From: Planctomycetota bacterium | GTDB lineage: Bacteria; Planctomycetota; Planctomycetia; Pirellulales; UBA1268 | Direction of reading: 5' to 3' | DNA length: 53,312 nucleotides | Assembly (NCBI GenBank): GCA_016872555.1 | Contig: VGZO01000029.1 | Span: 1-53,312, forward strand | In this document: in pieces, positions 35,524 to 43,802 of the stretch | How positions within the stretch are numbered: the stretch's first letter is position 1 | How the letters are laid out: every line of letters starts with the position of its first letter | The notes under the pieces: model-generated | Databases searched by the model: none | Told to the model about the DNA's origin: nothing | What the model saw: only the letters and a program-made list of their open reading frames with translations | Position numbers and translations under genes: made by a program

Positions 35524-36063
35524 TCAGGGCCCGAATGCCGCCCGGTCGAGCTCGGCCGGCGACAGGGAATGGGCGCGGGCGAAGCCGGCGACCAGGCGGG
35601 CCCCGGTGGGGATCAAGGCCACCAGCGAGAAGTCGGCAAATCCGAAAAACGCCGCCGTGTCGGGAAACCGGCCGACGTAGGTGTCGTGGAGCGCCGTATA
35701 TCCGGCCATCTCCCGCGGCACGAACCGGGCCTCCGCTTGGATCGCGATCCGCGGGACGGCCTGTGGCATTCCCCCCCCGCCGTCCGCCGGGTCGGGGCCC
35801 GTCACCAGCAGGCACACCGCGGGGCTGTCGAGCATGTCGCGCGTGTGGGCGGAGAGTCGGCTGACGTGGGTGACGAGGATCACGCGACCGCCGCCGGTCG
35901 TGGGCGACGTGCCGGAGTCGGAGCCCTCGCCAACGGCGGCGTCGTGAAGGGCAAACGGCACCATCGACGCCGCCGGCAGGCCGCGGTGGAGGGTCGCCAG
36001 GGCCGCGACGGTGCGCGACGAGAGAAGGGCCCGCACGATCCGCTGTGCATCGTCGTCGATCAT
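35524..36063 (-). CDS. Pyridoxamine-5'-phosphate-oxidase-fold (PPOX-like) protein
   Basis: A 179-residue protein with a split-barrel flavin-binding fold typical of PPOX/HugZ-like proteins: RALLSSRTVAALATLHRGLP near residues 12-31 and VILVTHVSRLSAHTRDMLD further on, followed by PAVCLLV. The start at 36063 (MIDDDAQRI) fits that domain; the frame extends 22 codons upstream without homology. HugZ relatives handle haem or act as flavin reductases, but no haem gene is adjacent, so the substrate is unknown. It lies between lexA and rpsG, on the same strand. Confidence 0.75.
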   Translation of the reverse strand: MIDDDAQRIVRALLSSRTVAALATLHRGLPAASMVPFALHDAAVGEGSDSGTSPTTGGGRVILVTHVSRLSAHTRDMLDSPAVCLLVTGPDPADGGGGMPQAVPRIAIQAEARFVPREMAGYTALHDTYVGRFPDTAAFFGFADFSLVALIPTGARLVAGFARAHSLSPAELDRAAFGP

Positions 36064-36206
36064 GGCACGGTGCCAGGGGAAATGGCCGGCACGGTCACCC
36101 CCACGGCGGTCCTCCGCGGGCCGCTGCACCAGCCACCGCCCTCACGCCACCGCCGCCAACACGGCCAGCCGCGCGGCTGCCGGATGGCAGGCACACGATG
36201 GCCGGA

Positions 36207-36677
36207 TCACCAGGCGAAGTGTGCGAACGCCTTGTTGGCATCCGCCATCCGGTGAACGTTGTCACGCTTCGTGACCGCCGCCCCCTCGCGCTTGTAGGCG
36301 GCGATGATCTCCTCGGCAAGTTTCTCGTGGGTCGCCCGCCCCTTCTTCTCACGGACCGCCTGGAGCATCCAGCGGATCCCGAGCGACTGCTGCCGGTTGC
36401 GGTTGACCTGCATTGGCACCTGGTACGCGGCACCGCCGACACGCTTCGAGCGGACCTCGACGGACGGCTTGCAGTTGTCGAGTGCGCGATTGAAGACCTC
36501 GATCGGCTCGCAGTCGGTGATCTTCTTGGAAACGATTTCCATCGCGTCGTAGAACACCTTCTGTGCGACGCTCTTCTTGCCGTCGACCATCAGGCAATTG
36601 ATGAACTTGCTGGCAAGCAGCGACCCGTACCGGGGATCGGGGGTGAGCTGTTCGCGACTGGCGGTGATTTTTCCCAT
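36207..36677 (-). CDS. rpsG: 30S ribosomal protein S7
   Basis: Ribosomal protein S7, 156 residues, with the family start ([19 protein letters not shown]) and the conserved [35 protein letters not shown] and [19 protein letters not shown] segments. It binds the 3' major domain of 16S rRNA. It is translated immediately after rpsL, with 6 bp between the genes. fusA and tuf, which usually follow in the str operon, are absent here; a PPOX-like gene comes next. Confidence 0.97.
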   Translation of the reverse strand: MGKITASREQLTPDPRYGSLLASKFINCLMVDGKKSVAQKVFYDAMEIVSKKITDCEPIEVFNRALDNCKPSVEVRSKRVGGAAYQVPMQVNRNRQQSLGIRWMLQAVREKKGRATHEKLAEEIIAAYKREGAAVTKRDNVHRMADANKAFAHFAW

Positions 36678-36683
36678 GGAAGA

Positions 36684-37052
<369 letters not shown>

Positions 37053-37195
37053 TGGGGAGAGGAAGGAAAGCTCGGGTGGTGGGCGGGACGGGCAGACGGG
37101 CCGCGGCCTCGACCGGATCGCTGAGGATAGTCCAAACCGGCGGGCGGCGGAAGCGGTCTGGAAAAACCGCGGATCGGCACCGAATACCCTGCCGC

Positions 37196-38038
37196 TCAGC
37201 CCCACGGCTCGGCTTGGAGGACCTCCCCCCGGCCGCCGTGGAGTGGATCGCCATGCCACTGCCGCCACCTTCCGCAGCGCAGCGCGGCGGCGACGCCAGC
37301 CCAGGGAACCGCGTCCGGCAGGGAACCGGCCAGGAGACGAATGAACGGCGGGTCCCATGCCCGCCCTGCGATGAACCCGACCGTCCCACCAGGCGGCGTT
37401 GCGGCGTGGTCGAGGATCACGACGCTGCCGCGCTGCATGCCGACGGCCGATCCGGCCCCGACACGGTTGGTCACCAGCGTGCCGGCGCGGAGTTCGAACG
37501 CCGCGCCCGGCCCGCACGAGCCGGCCACCACCAGAATCCCGCGCCGCATCAAGCTGGCAGCGAAGGCTCCGGCGTCGCCGGCCACCAGGACCCGACCGCC
37601 CGTCGGCCCGCGGTCGGCCCCGGGAAGCGCCGCAGCGGCGTGATCGCCGACGTCGCCCGTCACCACCACCTCGCCCCCGGCCATCCCGGCGGCCAGCCAG
37701 TCTCCAGCGTTACCGGTGACCAGGAGCCGGCCACCGGTCATGCCCGCGCCGGCATGACGGCCGACGTCACCGACGACCTCCACCGTGCCCCGGTCCATGC
37801 CGGCGGCGATCCCGTGGACGCCGCTGAAATCGCCGCGGCAGATCACCACACCGTCCGCAGCGTCGCCGCGGAGCGCGAACAGGCTGCCGAGAGCGACGGT
37901 GCCCGTGTCGGCACCGATCGGCAGCGCAGCGATTGCCGGGGCGGCGTGCCCGGCGAGCAGCCCGGGCACGATTCCCGTCAGGTCGATCGATAGCGTTCCG
38001 CCGGCGCCACCGTCACGCGGCTCGATGACCAGCGCCAT
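37196..38038 (-). CDS. fhcC: Formylmethanofuran dehydrogenase/formyltransferase complex subunit C (FhcC/FwdC type)
   Basis: A 280-residue, glycine-rich beta-helix protein. Tandem turns of the GxxGxxxGxxxxG kind ([52 protein letters not shown]) are the signature of FwdC/FmdC/FhcC, a scaffold subunit. In planctomycetes it belongs to the tetrahydromethanopterin-dependent formaldehyde-oxidation pathway. The start at 38038 (MALVIEP) is chosen by homology and Met position. The other subunits (A, B, D) and mch/mtdB are not adjacent. Divided from the Hsp20 genes by about 195 bp. Confidence 0.9.
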   Translation of the reverse strand: MALVIEPRDGGAGGTLSIDLTGIVPGLLAGHAAPAIAALPIGADTGTVALGSLFALRGDAADGVVICRGDFSGVHGIAAGMDRGTVEVVGDVGRHAGAGMTGGRLLVTGNAGDWLAAGMAGGEVVVTGDVGDHAAAALPGADRGPTGGRVLVAGDAGAFAASLMRRGILVVAGSCGPGAAFELRAGTLVTNRVGAGSAVGMQRGSVVILDHAATPPGGTVGFIAGRAWDPPFIRLLAGSLPDAVPWAGVAAALRCGRWRQWHGDPLHGGRGEVLQAEPWG

Positions 38039-38233
38039 GGATGCGTCGCCCCTCACCTGACTGCCGCGACGCACCTCGGTCGGGCGTCGTGAGGGTACCC
38101 GACGGATGACTTGCTGCCACCCGCCGGTCGGTCGGACACGGTGCGGCGCCAGCCGGACCGGCAGCGCGGCGTCGGGACTGCTCCCCACGGCACGGCATGC
38201 CGGCCCGGCGGCGCACACGCGTCGGCGGGGCGA

Positions 38234-38620
38234 TCAGCCCCCCTGCACAGGGACTTTGCGCGGGCGCTCGGCGGCAAGCTTCGGGATGCGCACGGTGAGC
38301 ACGCCGAGCGCGTAGACGGCCGTGATGCCCGTCGCATCGAACCCCTCGCCGAGACGGAATTGGCGGCGGAAATCGCCGATCCCGTACTCCTGCCGCACCA
38401 CGCGGCCGGGCAGGTCGCGGGCGGGCACCTGGGCGTGCAGCGCGAGCACGCCGTCGGTGAACGCGACGTCGATCGACCCCGGCGTCGCGCCGGGCAAGTC
38501 GGCGACGACCACCACGTCACCCTGCTCGACGCGGAGATCGACGTGGGGCTGATAGGTCAGGGCCGCGGCGGCGTCCGCATCGCGTGCCCGATCGGGAACC
38601 GAACCGTTCATCGTCACCAT
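38234..38620 (-). CDS. Small heat-shock protein Hsp20
   Basis: A 128-residue ATP-independent chaperone. The alpha-crystallin domain has the start YQPHVDLRVEQGDVVVVADLPG and ends with LTVRIPK, close to the A-x-x-x-n-G-v-L motif (VYALGVLTVRIPK) near the C-terminus. The start at 38620 (MVTMNGS) has GGAGGT 6 nt upstream. The second Hsp20 gene lies immediately upstream, about 60 bp away; both read on the minus strand. No CIRCE element is visible. Confidence 0.92.
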   Translation of the reverse strand: MVTMNGSVPDRARDADAAAALTYQPHVDLRVEQGDVVVVADLPGATPGSIDVAFTDGVLALHAQVPARDLPGRVVRQEYGIGDFRRQFRLGEGFDATGITAVYALGVLTVRIPKLAAERPRKVPVQGG

Positions 38621-38682
38621 GGCTTCACCTCCGGGTTGAGGGATCACGTCTTTCGATCACTGCGTCGTCGCGGCCTGCGGCA

Positions 38683-39153
38683 TCACCCGCCCGACACCGG
38701 CACCCGGCGCGGCTGGGCCTCCGGGGCCTTGGGGCAACGGACGGTGAGCACGCCGTCGACGAGACGGGCCTCGACACGGTCGGCGGCGACGGCGACCGCG
38801 AGCGGAATCCGCCGTTCGAACCGACCGCTGCCCCGCTCCCTCCTGTGCCACACCACCTCGTTGCCCGCGCCCTCGCCGGCGGGGCATGCCCCATCGGTGC
38901 GCCGCTCCCCTTCGAGCACGAGCGCGTCGTCAGCGACCGACACCGAGACATCGGCGGGGGCCAGGCCGGGGATTTCCGCCTCCACCAGCACGGCGTCGTC
39001 GGTCTCCCGGACGTTGACAGCCGGGAACGCCGCGCGCGGCGTACTTCCCCAGCCATGGAGCGGCGGCGCGGCGATCAGCGTGGTCCAGAGGCGATCGACC
39101 TCGGCGCACAATTCGTCCAACGGGTGTGCGCTGCCCGGACGGGTCGTTCTCAT
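38683..39153 (-). CDS. Small heat-shock protein Hsp20 (second copy)
   Basis: A 156-residue Hsp20, more divergent from the downstream copy, with FPAVNVRETDDAVLVEAEIP (near residues 43-62), an insert of polar residues after LEGERRTDG (around 92-110), and a C-terminal VDGVLTVRCPK motif. The ATG at 39153 follows a GGAGG Shine-Dalgarno by 9 nt. The pair is likely a tandem duplication that diverged. The region 39154-39529 upstream is divergent and mostly holds the promoter of the acyl cassette. Confidence 0.92.
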   Translation of the reverse strand: MRTTRPGSAHPLDELCAEVDRLWTTLIAAPPLHGWGSTPRAAFPAVNVRETDDAVLVEAEIPGLAPADVSVSVADDALVLEGERRTDGACPAGEGAGNEVVWHRRERGSGRFERRIPLAVAVAADRVEARLVDGVLTVRCPKAPEAQPRRVPVSGG

Positions 39154-39425
39154 CGCAGGTGTCCTCCAAAGCACGAGATGGTGGCGCGGCGGTGCCGGCG
39201 ATCCGCAGCGATCGCCGTGAGCATCGTGCCCACGCCACGAGAGGGGAAGTGCAAAGGCCGTGCCCAACGCCCGGCTGCCACCGTTGGTCGATGTTTCCCG
39301 CGGGATCCGCCCTGTTTTCACGTATCAGATCGATGCCTTGGGAAAACCCTGCCGTCCGTTCGAGTCGTGTCGGCTGTCAGCTTGGCAGCACGGTGAAAAC
39401 ATCCCTGTGTGTCGCCCCGAGCGTG

Positions 39426-39453
39426 TTGTGGGACAGGGGGCGTTCCCTATACT
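39426..39453 (+). promoter_or_regulatory. Predicted promoter of the acyl cassette
   Basis: Plus strand -35 TTGTGG (39426-39431), 16-bp spacer, -10 TATACT (39448-39453). The inferred start near 39460 leaves a 5' leader of about 70 nt to the ATG at 39530. I saw no riboswitch-like structure in the rest of the 376-bp gap 39154-39529. Confidence 0.5.
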
Positions 39454-39529
39454 GCCGCCTGCTTTCGGTCGATCGCGTCGATGGGTGTCCGCCGCAGGTT
39501 TCGGGCCAACCAGCGAAACGGGTTTCTGA

Positions 39530-40132
39530 ATGCGGTTTTGTCTGCTCGATCGCATCCTGTCGGTGGAACCCGGGAAGACGCTCACCGCCGTCAAGACGGT
39601 GTCGTTGGCCGAGGAGTACCTCGGCGACCACTTTCCCCGGTTCCCGGTCCTGCCCGGGGTGTTGATGCTCGAGGCCCTGACGCAGGCTGCCGCCTGGACG
39701 ATCCGGCTCGGGGAGGACTTCGCCCACAGCATCGTCGTGCTGCGCACGGCGCGGAACGTCAAGTACGGCGACTTCGTCCAACCTGGCCGGACCCTCACGG
39801 TGTCGGTCGAGGTGCTCGAGCAGGACGACTCGACCACCCGCGTGAAGGCCACCGGAGCGGTCGGCGACAAGACGAGCCTCACCGCCCGATTGGTCATCGA
39901 GCGCTACAACCTCGCCGACCGGCTGCCCAGCGGCGATGCCCTCGACGCCCGGGTCCGGGCCGAGATGCGGCGGCAATGGGCGATCCTCTGCCCGCCGGGG
40001 CGGGCCGCCGGGAGTGGTCGCCCCGTGGTCTACCGGCCGAACCCGCCGGGTGGTGGCAGGCACGTCCCCGAGGCACCCGGTGCCGGAGTGCCGGGAGCCG
40101 TAGGCCGGGCTGTCGCGGTGCCCCCGGGGTGA
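39530..40132 (+). CDS. 3-hydroxyacyl-ACP dehydratase-like hot-dog protein (FabZ-like)
   Basis: A 200-residue hot-dog-fold protein. The catalytic segment EEYLGDHFPRFPVLPGV (H34 in DHFP) and MLEALTQAAAW (E48) match FabZ-type dehydratases, which remove water from 3-hydroxyacyl-ACP. The last 50 residues are low-complexity and Pro/Gly-rich. It is the first gene of a cassette with an acyl carrier protein, a second hot-dog protein and a ketosynthase. A dehydratase or a thioesterase-like role is inferred from family; the cassette's product is unknown. Confidence 0.85.
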   Translation: MRFCLLDRILSVEPGKTLTAVKTVSLAEEYLGDHFPRFPVLPGVLMLEALTQAAAWTIRLGEDFAHSIVVLRTARNVKYGDFVQPGRTLTVSVEVLEQDDSTTRVKATGAVGDKTSLTARLVIERYNLADRLPSGDALDARVRAEMRRQWAILCPPGRAAGSGRPVVYRPNPPGGGRHVPEAPGAGVPGAVGRAVAVPPG

Positions 40133-40419
40133 ATCGGTGCCCGCTGCCGGCGTGACCGGAAACGGTGCCGTCGCTCCGGCCCCGGGGCCGTCTGGATGCG
40201 GCCTGCCGGCTCACTCGTCAACGTCGGGCTTTTCCGTGGACGACGGACCGTTCACAATACCGAGCATCTCGCTGCGGGTCCCCGCCATCGACGAGGGAGG
40301 TCTCTCCCGAGTCCGAAGCCGGGCGGTCGCTGCCGGTGAGCCAGTCGATTCCCAGAAACGCCGGAGCGCGGGCGACCCTCCAAGCCGCCCGTCCGCGATT
40401 CCTCATCCACCGAGGTGCC

Positions 40420-40812
40420 ATGTCGATGTCCCCCCGTGACGAAATCTTCGAGAAGGTGAAGAGCGCCCTCGTGGACGCCCTCGGTGTCGAGGAGGACGAT
40501 GTCCGTCCGGAGGCCACCATGGTCGGCGACCTCGGTGCGGAGTCGATCGACTTCCTCGACATCGTCTTCCGTCTCGAGAAGGCCTTCGGCATCAAGATCC
40601 CGCGTGGGGAACTGTTTCCCGAGGATGTGCTGTCGAGCACCGAGTTCGTCGACAACGGCAAGTTGAACGCCGCCGGAATCGCCGCGCTCAAGGCGCGGAT
40701 GCCGTTTGCGGATCTGTCGAAGTTCGAATCCAACCCGAGCGTCCAGAACTTCGCCAACACGCTCACCGTGGAGGACATGGTCCGCTACGTGCAGACCAAA
40801 CTCGCCGCCTAG
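40420..40812 (+). CDS. Acyl carrier protein, elongated
   Basis: A carrier protein with the phosphopantetheine-attachment serine in GAESIDFLDI (S42), plus the upstream VEEDDVRPEATMVGDLG helix-loop. It has about 130 residues, against some 75-80 for ordinary AcpP. The extra length is an insert of about 45 residues after ELFPEDVLSSTEF (from residue about 75), before the closing LTVEDMVRYVQTKL. ATG at 40420 and at 40426 are both possible; the second has the better Shine-Dalgarno spacing to GAGGTG. The 287-bp gap upstream (40133-40419) shows no gene. Confidence 0.9.
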   Translation: MSMSPRDEIFEKVKSALVDALGVEEDDVRPEATMVGDLGAESIDFLDIVFRLEKAFGIKIPRGELFPEDVLSSTEFVDNGKLNAAGIAALKARMPFADLSKFESNPSVQNFANTLTVEDMVRYVQTKLAA

Positions 40813-41002
40813 CCCGCTCGGCCGTCGACAACGCCGTCGGCCGCCGGGGTGCGGCCGACGGCGATCCGGGGCACGGCTCGGCGTGTCCCGTGGTCACCTC
40901 GGTGGACGCAGCCCGTGAATGGCCTCGTCCACGGCCAGTGGGACAGCTCGCCTTCGGTGGCAGGAAGTCCTCCACAGTCTGCTCACGCCCGCGGAACAGT
41001 TC

Positions 41003-41503
41003 ATGCGCTGGTTCTGGATCGACCGTTTCGAGGAGTTCGTCCGCGGTCGGTCGGCGATCGCGATCAAGAACGTGTCGCTGGCGGAGGAGCATCTCCACGA
41101 CCACTTCCCCGGCGCCGCGCTGATGCCCAACTCGCTGGTCGTCGAGGGCATGGCGCAGACGGCCGGGCTGCTGGTCGCCGACGCGATCGAGTTCAACCGG
41201 CGCGTCGTGCTCGCCAAGGTGGCGGCGGCGGAGTTTCATTTCGACGCGATCCCGGGTGACTGCCTCCGCTACCGTGCCGAAATCCTCGACCTCAAGCCGG
41301 CCGGCTCGCTGACGCGCGTCTCGAGCCACTGCGGCGACAGGCTTCAGGGGGAGGCCGAGTTGTTCTTCGCCCATCTCGAGCCGGGCGAGGGCGTGCCCCG
41401 GCTGTTCGAGCCCGAGGAACTGCTTCGTTGGCTCGACCAGATGCACATCTACGACATCGGCAGGGACGAGTCGGGCAAGCCGCTGGCCCGGCCCGATTGG
41501 TGA
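41003..41503 (+). CDS. Second hot-dog-fold dehydratase-like protein (FabZ-like)
   Basis: A 166-residue hot-dog protein whose start MRWFWIDRFEEF matches planctomycete members I recall. The catalytic motif is EEHLHDHFPGAALMPNS (DHFP, then the EGMAQTAG helix with its glutamate). The frame extends upstream to 40919 (MASST...), but those 28 residues are not family-like. It differs clearly from the first hot-dog gene and is longer at the C-terminus. Dehydratase or related enoyl-processing activity is inferred. It lies 190 bp after the carrier protein. Confidence 0.85.
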   Translation: MRWFWIDRFEEFVRGRSAIAIKNVSLAEEHLHDHFPGAALMPNSLVVEGMAQTAGLLVADAIEFNRRVVLAKVAAAEFHFDAIPGDCLRYRAEILDLKPAGSLTRVSSHCGDRLQGEAELFFAHLEPGEGVPRLFEPEELLRWLDQMHIYDIGRDESGKPLARPDW

Positions 41504-41634
41504 GTGGGGCCGCCGTCGACACCGCGCAGGCGGCGGACGGGAGCTGGTGACCGCGCGGGGAACGTGCGGCTCACGGCCGCCCGGTCGGATCGCTCGGTGG
41601 GTGACGGCCGGGATCTCGTGAAGGGGGGCAGACG

Positions 41635-42930
41635 ATGGCAGCGGGCAGGCGGCGGGTGGTGATCACGGGGATGGGCTGCGTCACGCCGCTGGGGGTCACG
41701 GTCGGCGAGATGTGGAACAACCTCCGCATCGGCGCCTCGGGAGTCGGCCCGACCACGGTCTTCGACGCCTCCCGGTTCCCGACCCGGATCGCCGCCGAGG
41801 TCCGGGGCTGGGACATCACCCACGAAGGCGAGGTGGAGAAGGATTGGCACTTCTGTGGCCGGCACACCAAGTTCGCCGCTGGCGCGGCGCTCCAGGCGAT
41901 GCGCGATGCCGGCCTCGCCGGCGGGCTTCCCGGGGATCCGGCGCGGTTGGGGGTGTACCTCGGCAGCGGCGAGGGCCAGCAGGATTTCGCGGCCTTCACC
42001 AGCATGATGACCGCGGCGATCGAGGGCGACACCCTCGACGTCGCCAAGTTCACCAAGCTCGGCCTCGAGACGCTCCATCCGCTCGCCGAGATGGAGCAGG
42101 AGCCGAACATGCCGGCCTGCCACCTCGCCGGCCTGTTCAATGCCCACGGCCCCAATCTCAATTGCCTCACCGCCTGCGCCGCCTCGAGCCAGGCGATCGG
42201 CGAGGCGGCGGAGTTGGTGCGCCGCGGCGATGCCGACGTCATGCTCTCCGGCGGCGCCCACAGCATGATCCACCCGTTCGGCGTCACCGGGTTCAACCTC
42301 CTCACCGCCCTCTCGACGCGCAACGACGAGCCGACCCGTGCCAGTCGCCCCTTCGACCGCGACCGCGACGGCTTCGTCCTCGGCGAGGGTGCGGCGATGG
42401 TCGTCCTCGAGGAGCTCGAGCACGCCAAACGGCGCAACGCGACGATCCACGGCGAGCTGCTCGGGTATGGCTCGACCGCCGATGCCTACCGGATCACCGA
42501 CACCCATCCCGAGGGGCGCGGCGCGGCCTCCTGCATCCGCATGGCGCTGGCCGACGCCGGGCTCCCCCCGGAGAAGATCGACTACATCAACGCCCACGGC
42601 ACGAGCACGGCCGTCAACGATCGCGTCGAGACGCTCGCCATCAAGACGGTGTTCGGCGAGCGTGCCTACAAGATCCCGGTGTCGAGCACGAAGAGCATGA
42701 TGGGCCACCTGATCGCCGCGGCGGGAGCCACCGAGCTGATCGTGTGCCTGCTGGCGATCCGCGACGGCCTGCTGCCGCCGACGATCAACTACGACGTCCC
42801 CGATCCCGACTGCGACCTCGACTACGTCCCCAACCGGGCCCGTGATGCGGCCTGCGACGTCGCCCTCTCCAACAGCTTCGGCTTCGGCGGGCAGAACATC
42901 TCGCTGATCGTCGGCCGCTTCGCCGGCTGA
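41635..42930 (+). CDS. Beta-ketoacyl-ACP synthase (FabF/KAS II-like)
   Basis: A 431-residue condensing enzyme that elongates acyl-ACP with malonyl-ACP. The thiolase-fold catalytic triad is present: C181 in [10 protein letters not shown]321 in NAHGTST and H358 in [15 protein letters not shown] (K353 also present). This places it in the FabF/KAS II group, close to polyketide KS-alpha enzymes. The variable region around residues 100-150 is longer than in E. coli FabF. It ends the cassette; no reductase (FabG/FabI) or acyltransferase gene is adjacent. Confidence 0.93.
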   Translation: MAAGRRRVVITGMGCVTPLGVTVGEMWNNLRIGASGVGPTTVFDASRFPTRIAAEVRGWDITHEGEVEKDWHFCGRHTKFAAGAALQAMRDAGLAGGLPGDPARLGVYLGSGEGQQDFAAFTSMMTAAIEGDTLDVAKFTKLGLETLHPLAEMEQEPNMPACHLAGLFNAHGPNLNCLTACAASSQAIGEAAELVRRGDADVMLSGGAHSMIHPFGVTGFNLLTALSTRNDEPTRASRPFDRDRDGFVLGEGAAMVVLEELEHAKRRNATIHGELLGYGSTADAYRITDTHPEGRGAASCIRMALADAGLPPEKIDYINAHGTSTAVNDRVETLAIKTVFGERAYKIPVSSTKSMMGHLIAAAGATELIVCLLAIRDGLLPPTINYDVPDPDCDLDYVPNRARDAACDVALSNSFGFGGQNISLIVGRFAG

Positions 42931-43151
42931 CCGGCGCGGCCCGGTGCCGCGCGGCAGCGGTGGTTGCCGGGAAAAACCGCCCGCCCGCCGCGGCGCCCGG
43001 GCGGGTATGGCGTTGCCCCGCCTGCCCAGGTTGCCGCCGGCAGGGTTTCCTTGAGCGGCACCGCCGGCACGACCGATACCTCCGGCACGAGCGCGGTCGC
43101 GGACCGTCGGCACGTCGCCGGCACCGTCGATCCCCCTGGGGTGCCCCGATC

Positions 43152-43679
43152 ATGAAACACGTCCTCTCGTTTCTCGCCCTCGCGGCCGTCGTCAGCCTGT
43201 CGAGCGGCTGCTCGATCGTCGACCGGCTGTTCCTCCTCAACACCGACGGACCCTACGGCCACCATGTCGGCGGTGCCTGCCAGGACGGCGCGTGTCAGGA
43301 CGGGGCCTGCCAGGACGGGGCATGTCAGGGCGGCGCCTGCCAGGATGGAGCGTGTCAGGACGGCGCGTGCCTCGACGGCGCCTGCCACGGCAGCGCCCGC
43401 CATGGGCGCGCCTGTCCGGAGGGCGTCTGTGCCGGCGGCAAGTGCAGCAAGTGTCCCGACGGCAACTGTGGCCGCTGCGCCCACTGCCGCCACCTCGGCC
43501 GCTACGGCGGTCTCGCACGCCACCACCTCTCCGCCGCCGAGAAGCAGGAGTTGATGCAGTCGGGCTATGAGAACGGTGGCCCGGCCGGCCCCCCCACCGG
43601 CGCCGTCGGCTATCCCTACTACACCACGCGCGGTCCGCGCGACTTCCTCGCCAAGTGCCCGCCGTCGATCGGGCCCTGA
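43152..43679 (+). CDS. Cysteine-rich pentapeptide-repeat lipoprotein
   Basis: A 175-residue exported protein with a lipoprotein signal (SLSSGC, lipid-anchored C20). Residues 41-80 are eight tandem copies of a pentapeptide GAC[QLH][DG] (GACQD consensus), each with one cysteine. Five more cysteines follow in a second cluster (GVCAGGKCSKC, GNCGRCAHC), then a tail of unknown fold. The repeats are tandem 15-bp units in the DNA (43272-43391). I do not recognise the family. A metal-binding or disulphide-rich outer-membrane structural protein is a guess. Confidence 0.8.
   Translation: MKHVLSFLALAAVVSLSSGCSIVDRLFLLNTDGPYGHHVGGACQDGACQDGACQDGACQGGACQDGACQDGACLDGACHGSARHGRACPEGVCAGGKCSKCPDGNCGRCAHCRHLGRYGGLARHHLSAAEKQELMQSGYENGGPAGPPTGAVGYPYYTTRGPRDFLAKCPPSIGP
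43272..43391 (+). repeat. Eight tandem 15-bp repeats coding for GACQD units
   Basis: The DNA repeats in steps of 15 bp with the codon pattern GGN GCN TGY CAG GAY, degenerate in the last two copies. It lies inside the Cys-rich lipoprotein gene and is a candidate for copy-number variation among strains. Confidence 0.8.
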
Positions 43680-43802
43680 CCGTCCGTCGCCCACGCCCTC
43701 CAGCCGGGCGGCATTGACGCACCGGCCGGCCGGCGTCACTACACTGCGTCCTCTACGGGAGCGGCGTGATGCCGCTCCGTTCCTTTCGTGGAGCACGGGT
43801 GC

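Noticed and set aside
38234-39153. Possible single Hsp20 gene broken by a frameshift
   Set aside because: Both copies have a full alpha-crystallin domain and their own Shine-Dalgarno, so they are two genes.
39154-39330. Search for a CIRCE element upstream of the Hsp20 genes
   Set aside because: No TTAGCACTC-N9-GAGTGCTAA-like repeat is present.
42980-43005. 8-bp GC hairpin after the ketosynthase gene
   Set aside because: The only T-run is on the minus strand, where no gene ends, so it is not a convincing terminator for the cassette.
43272-43391. Possible CRISPR-like repeat array
   Set aside because: The 15-bp repeats have no spacers and are in frame inside a protein gene.
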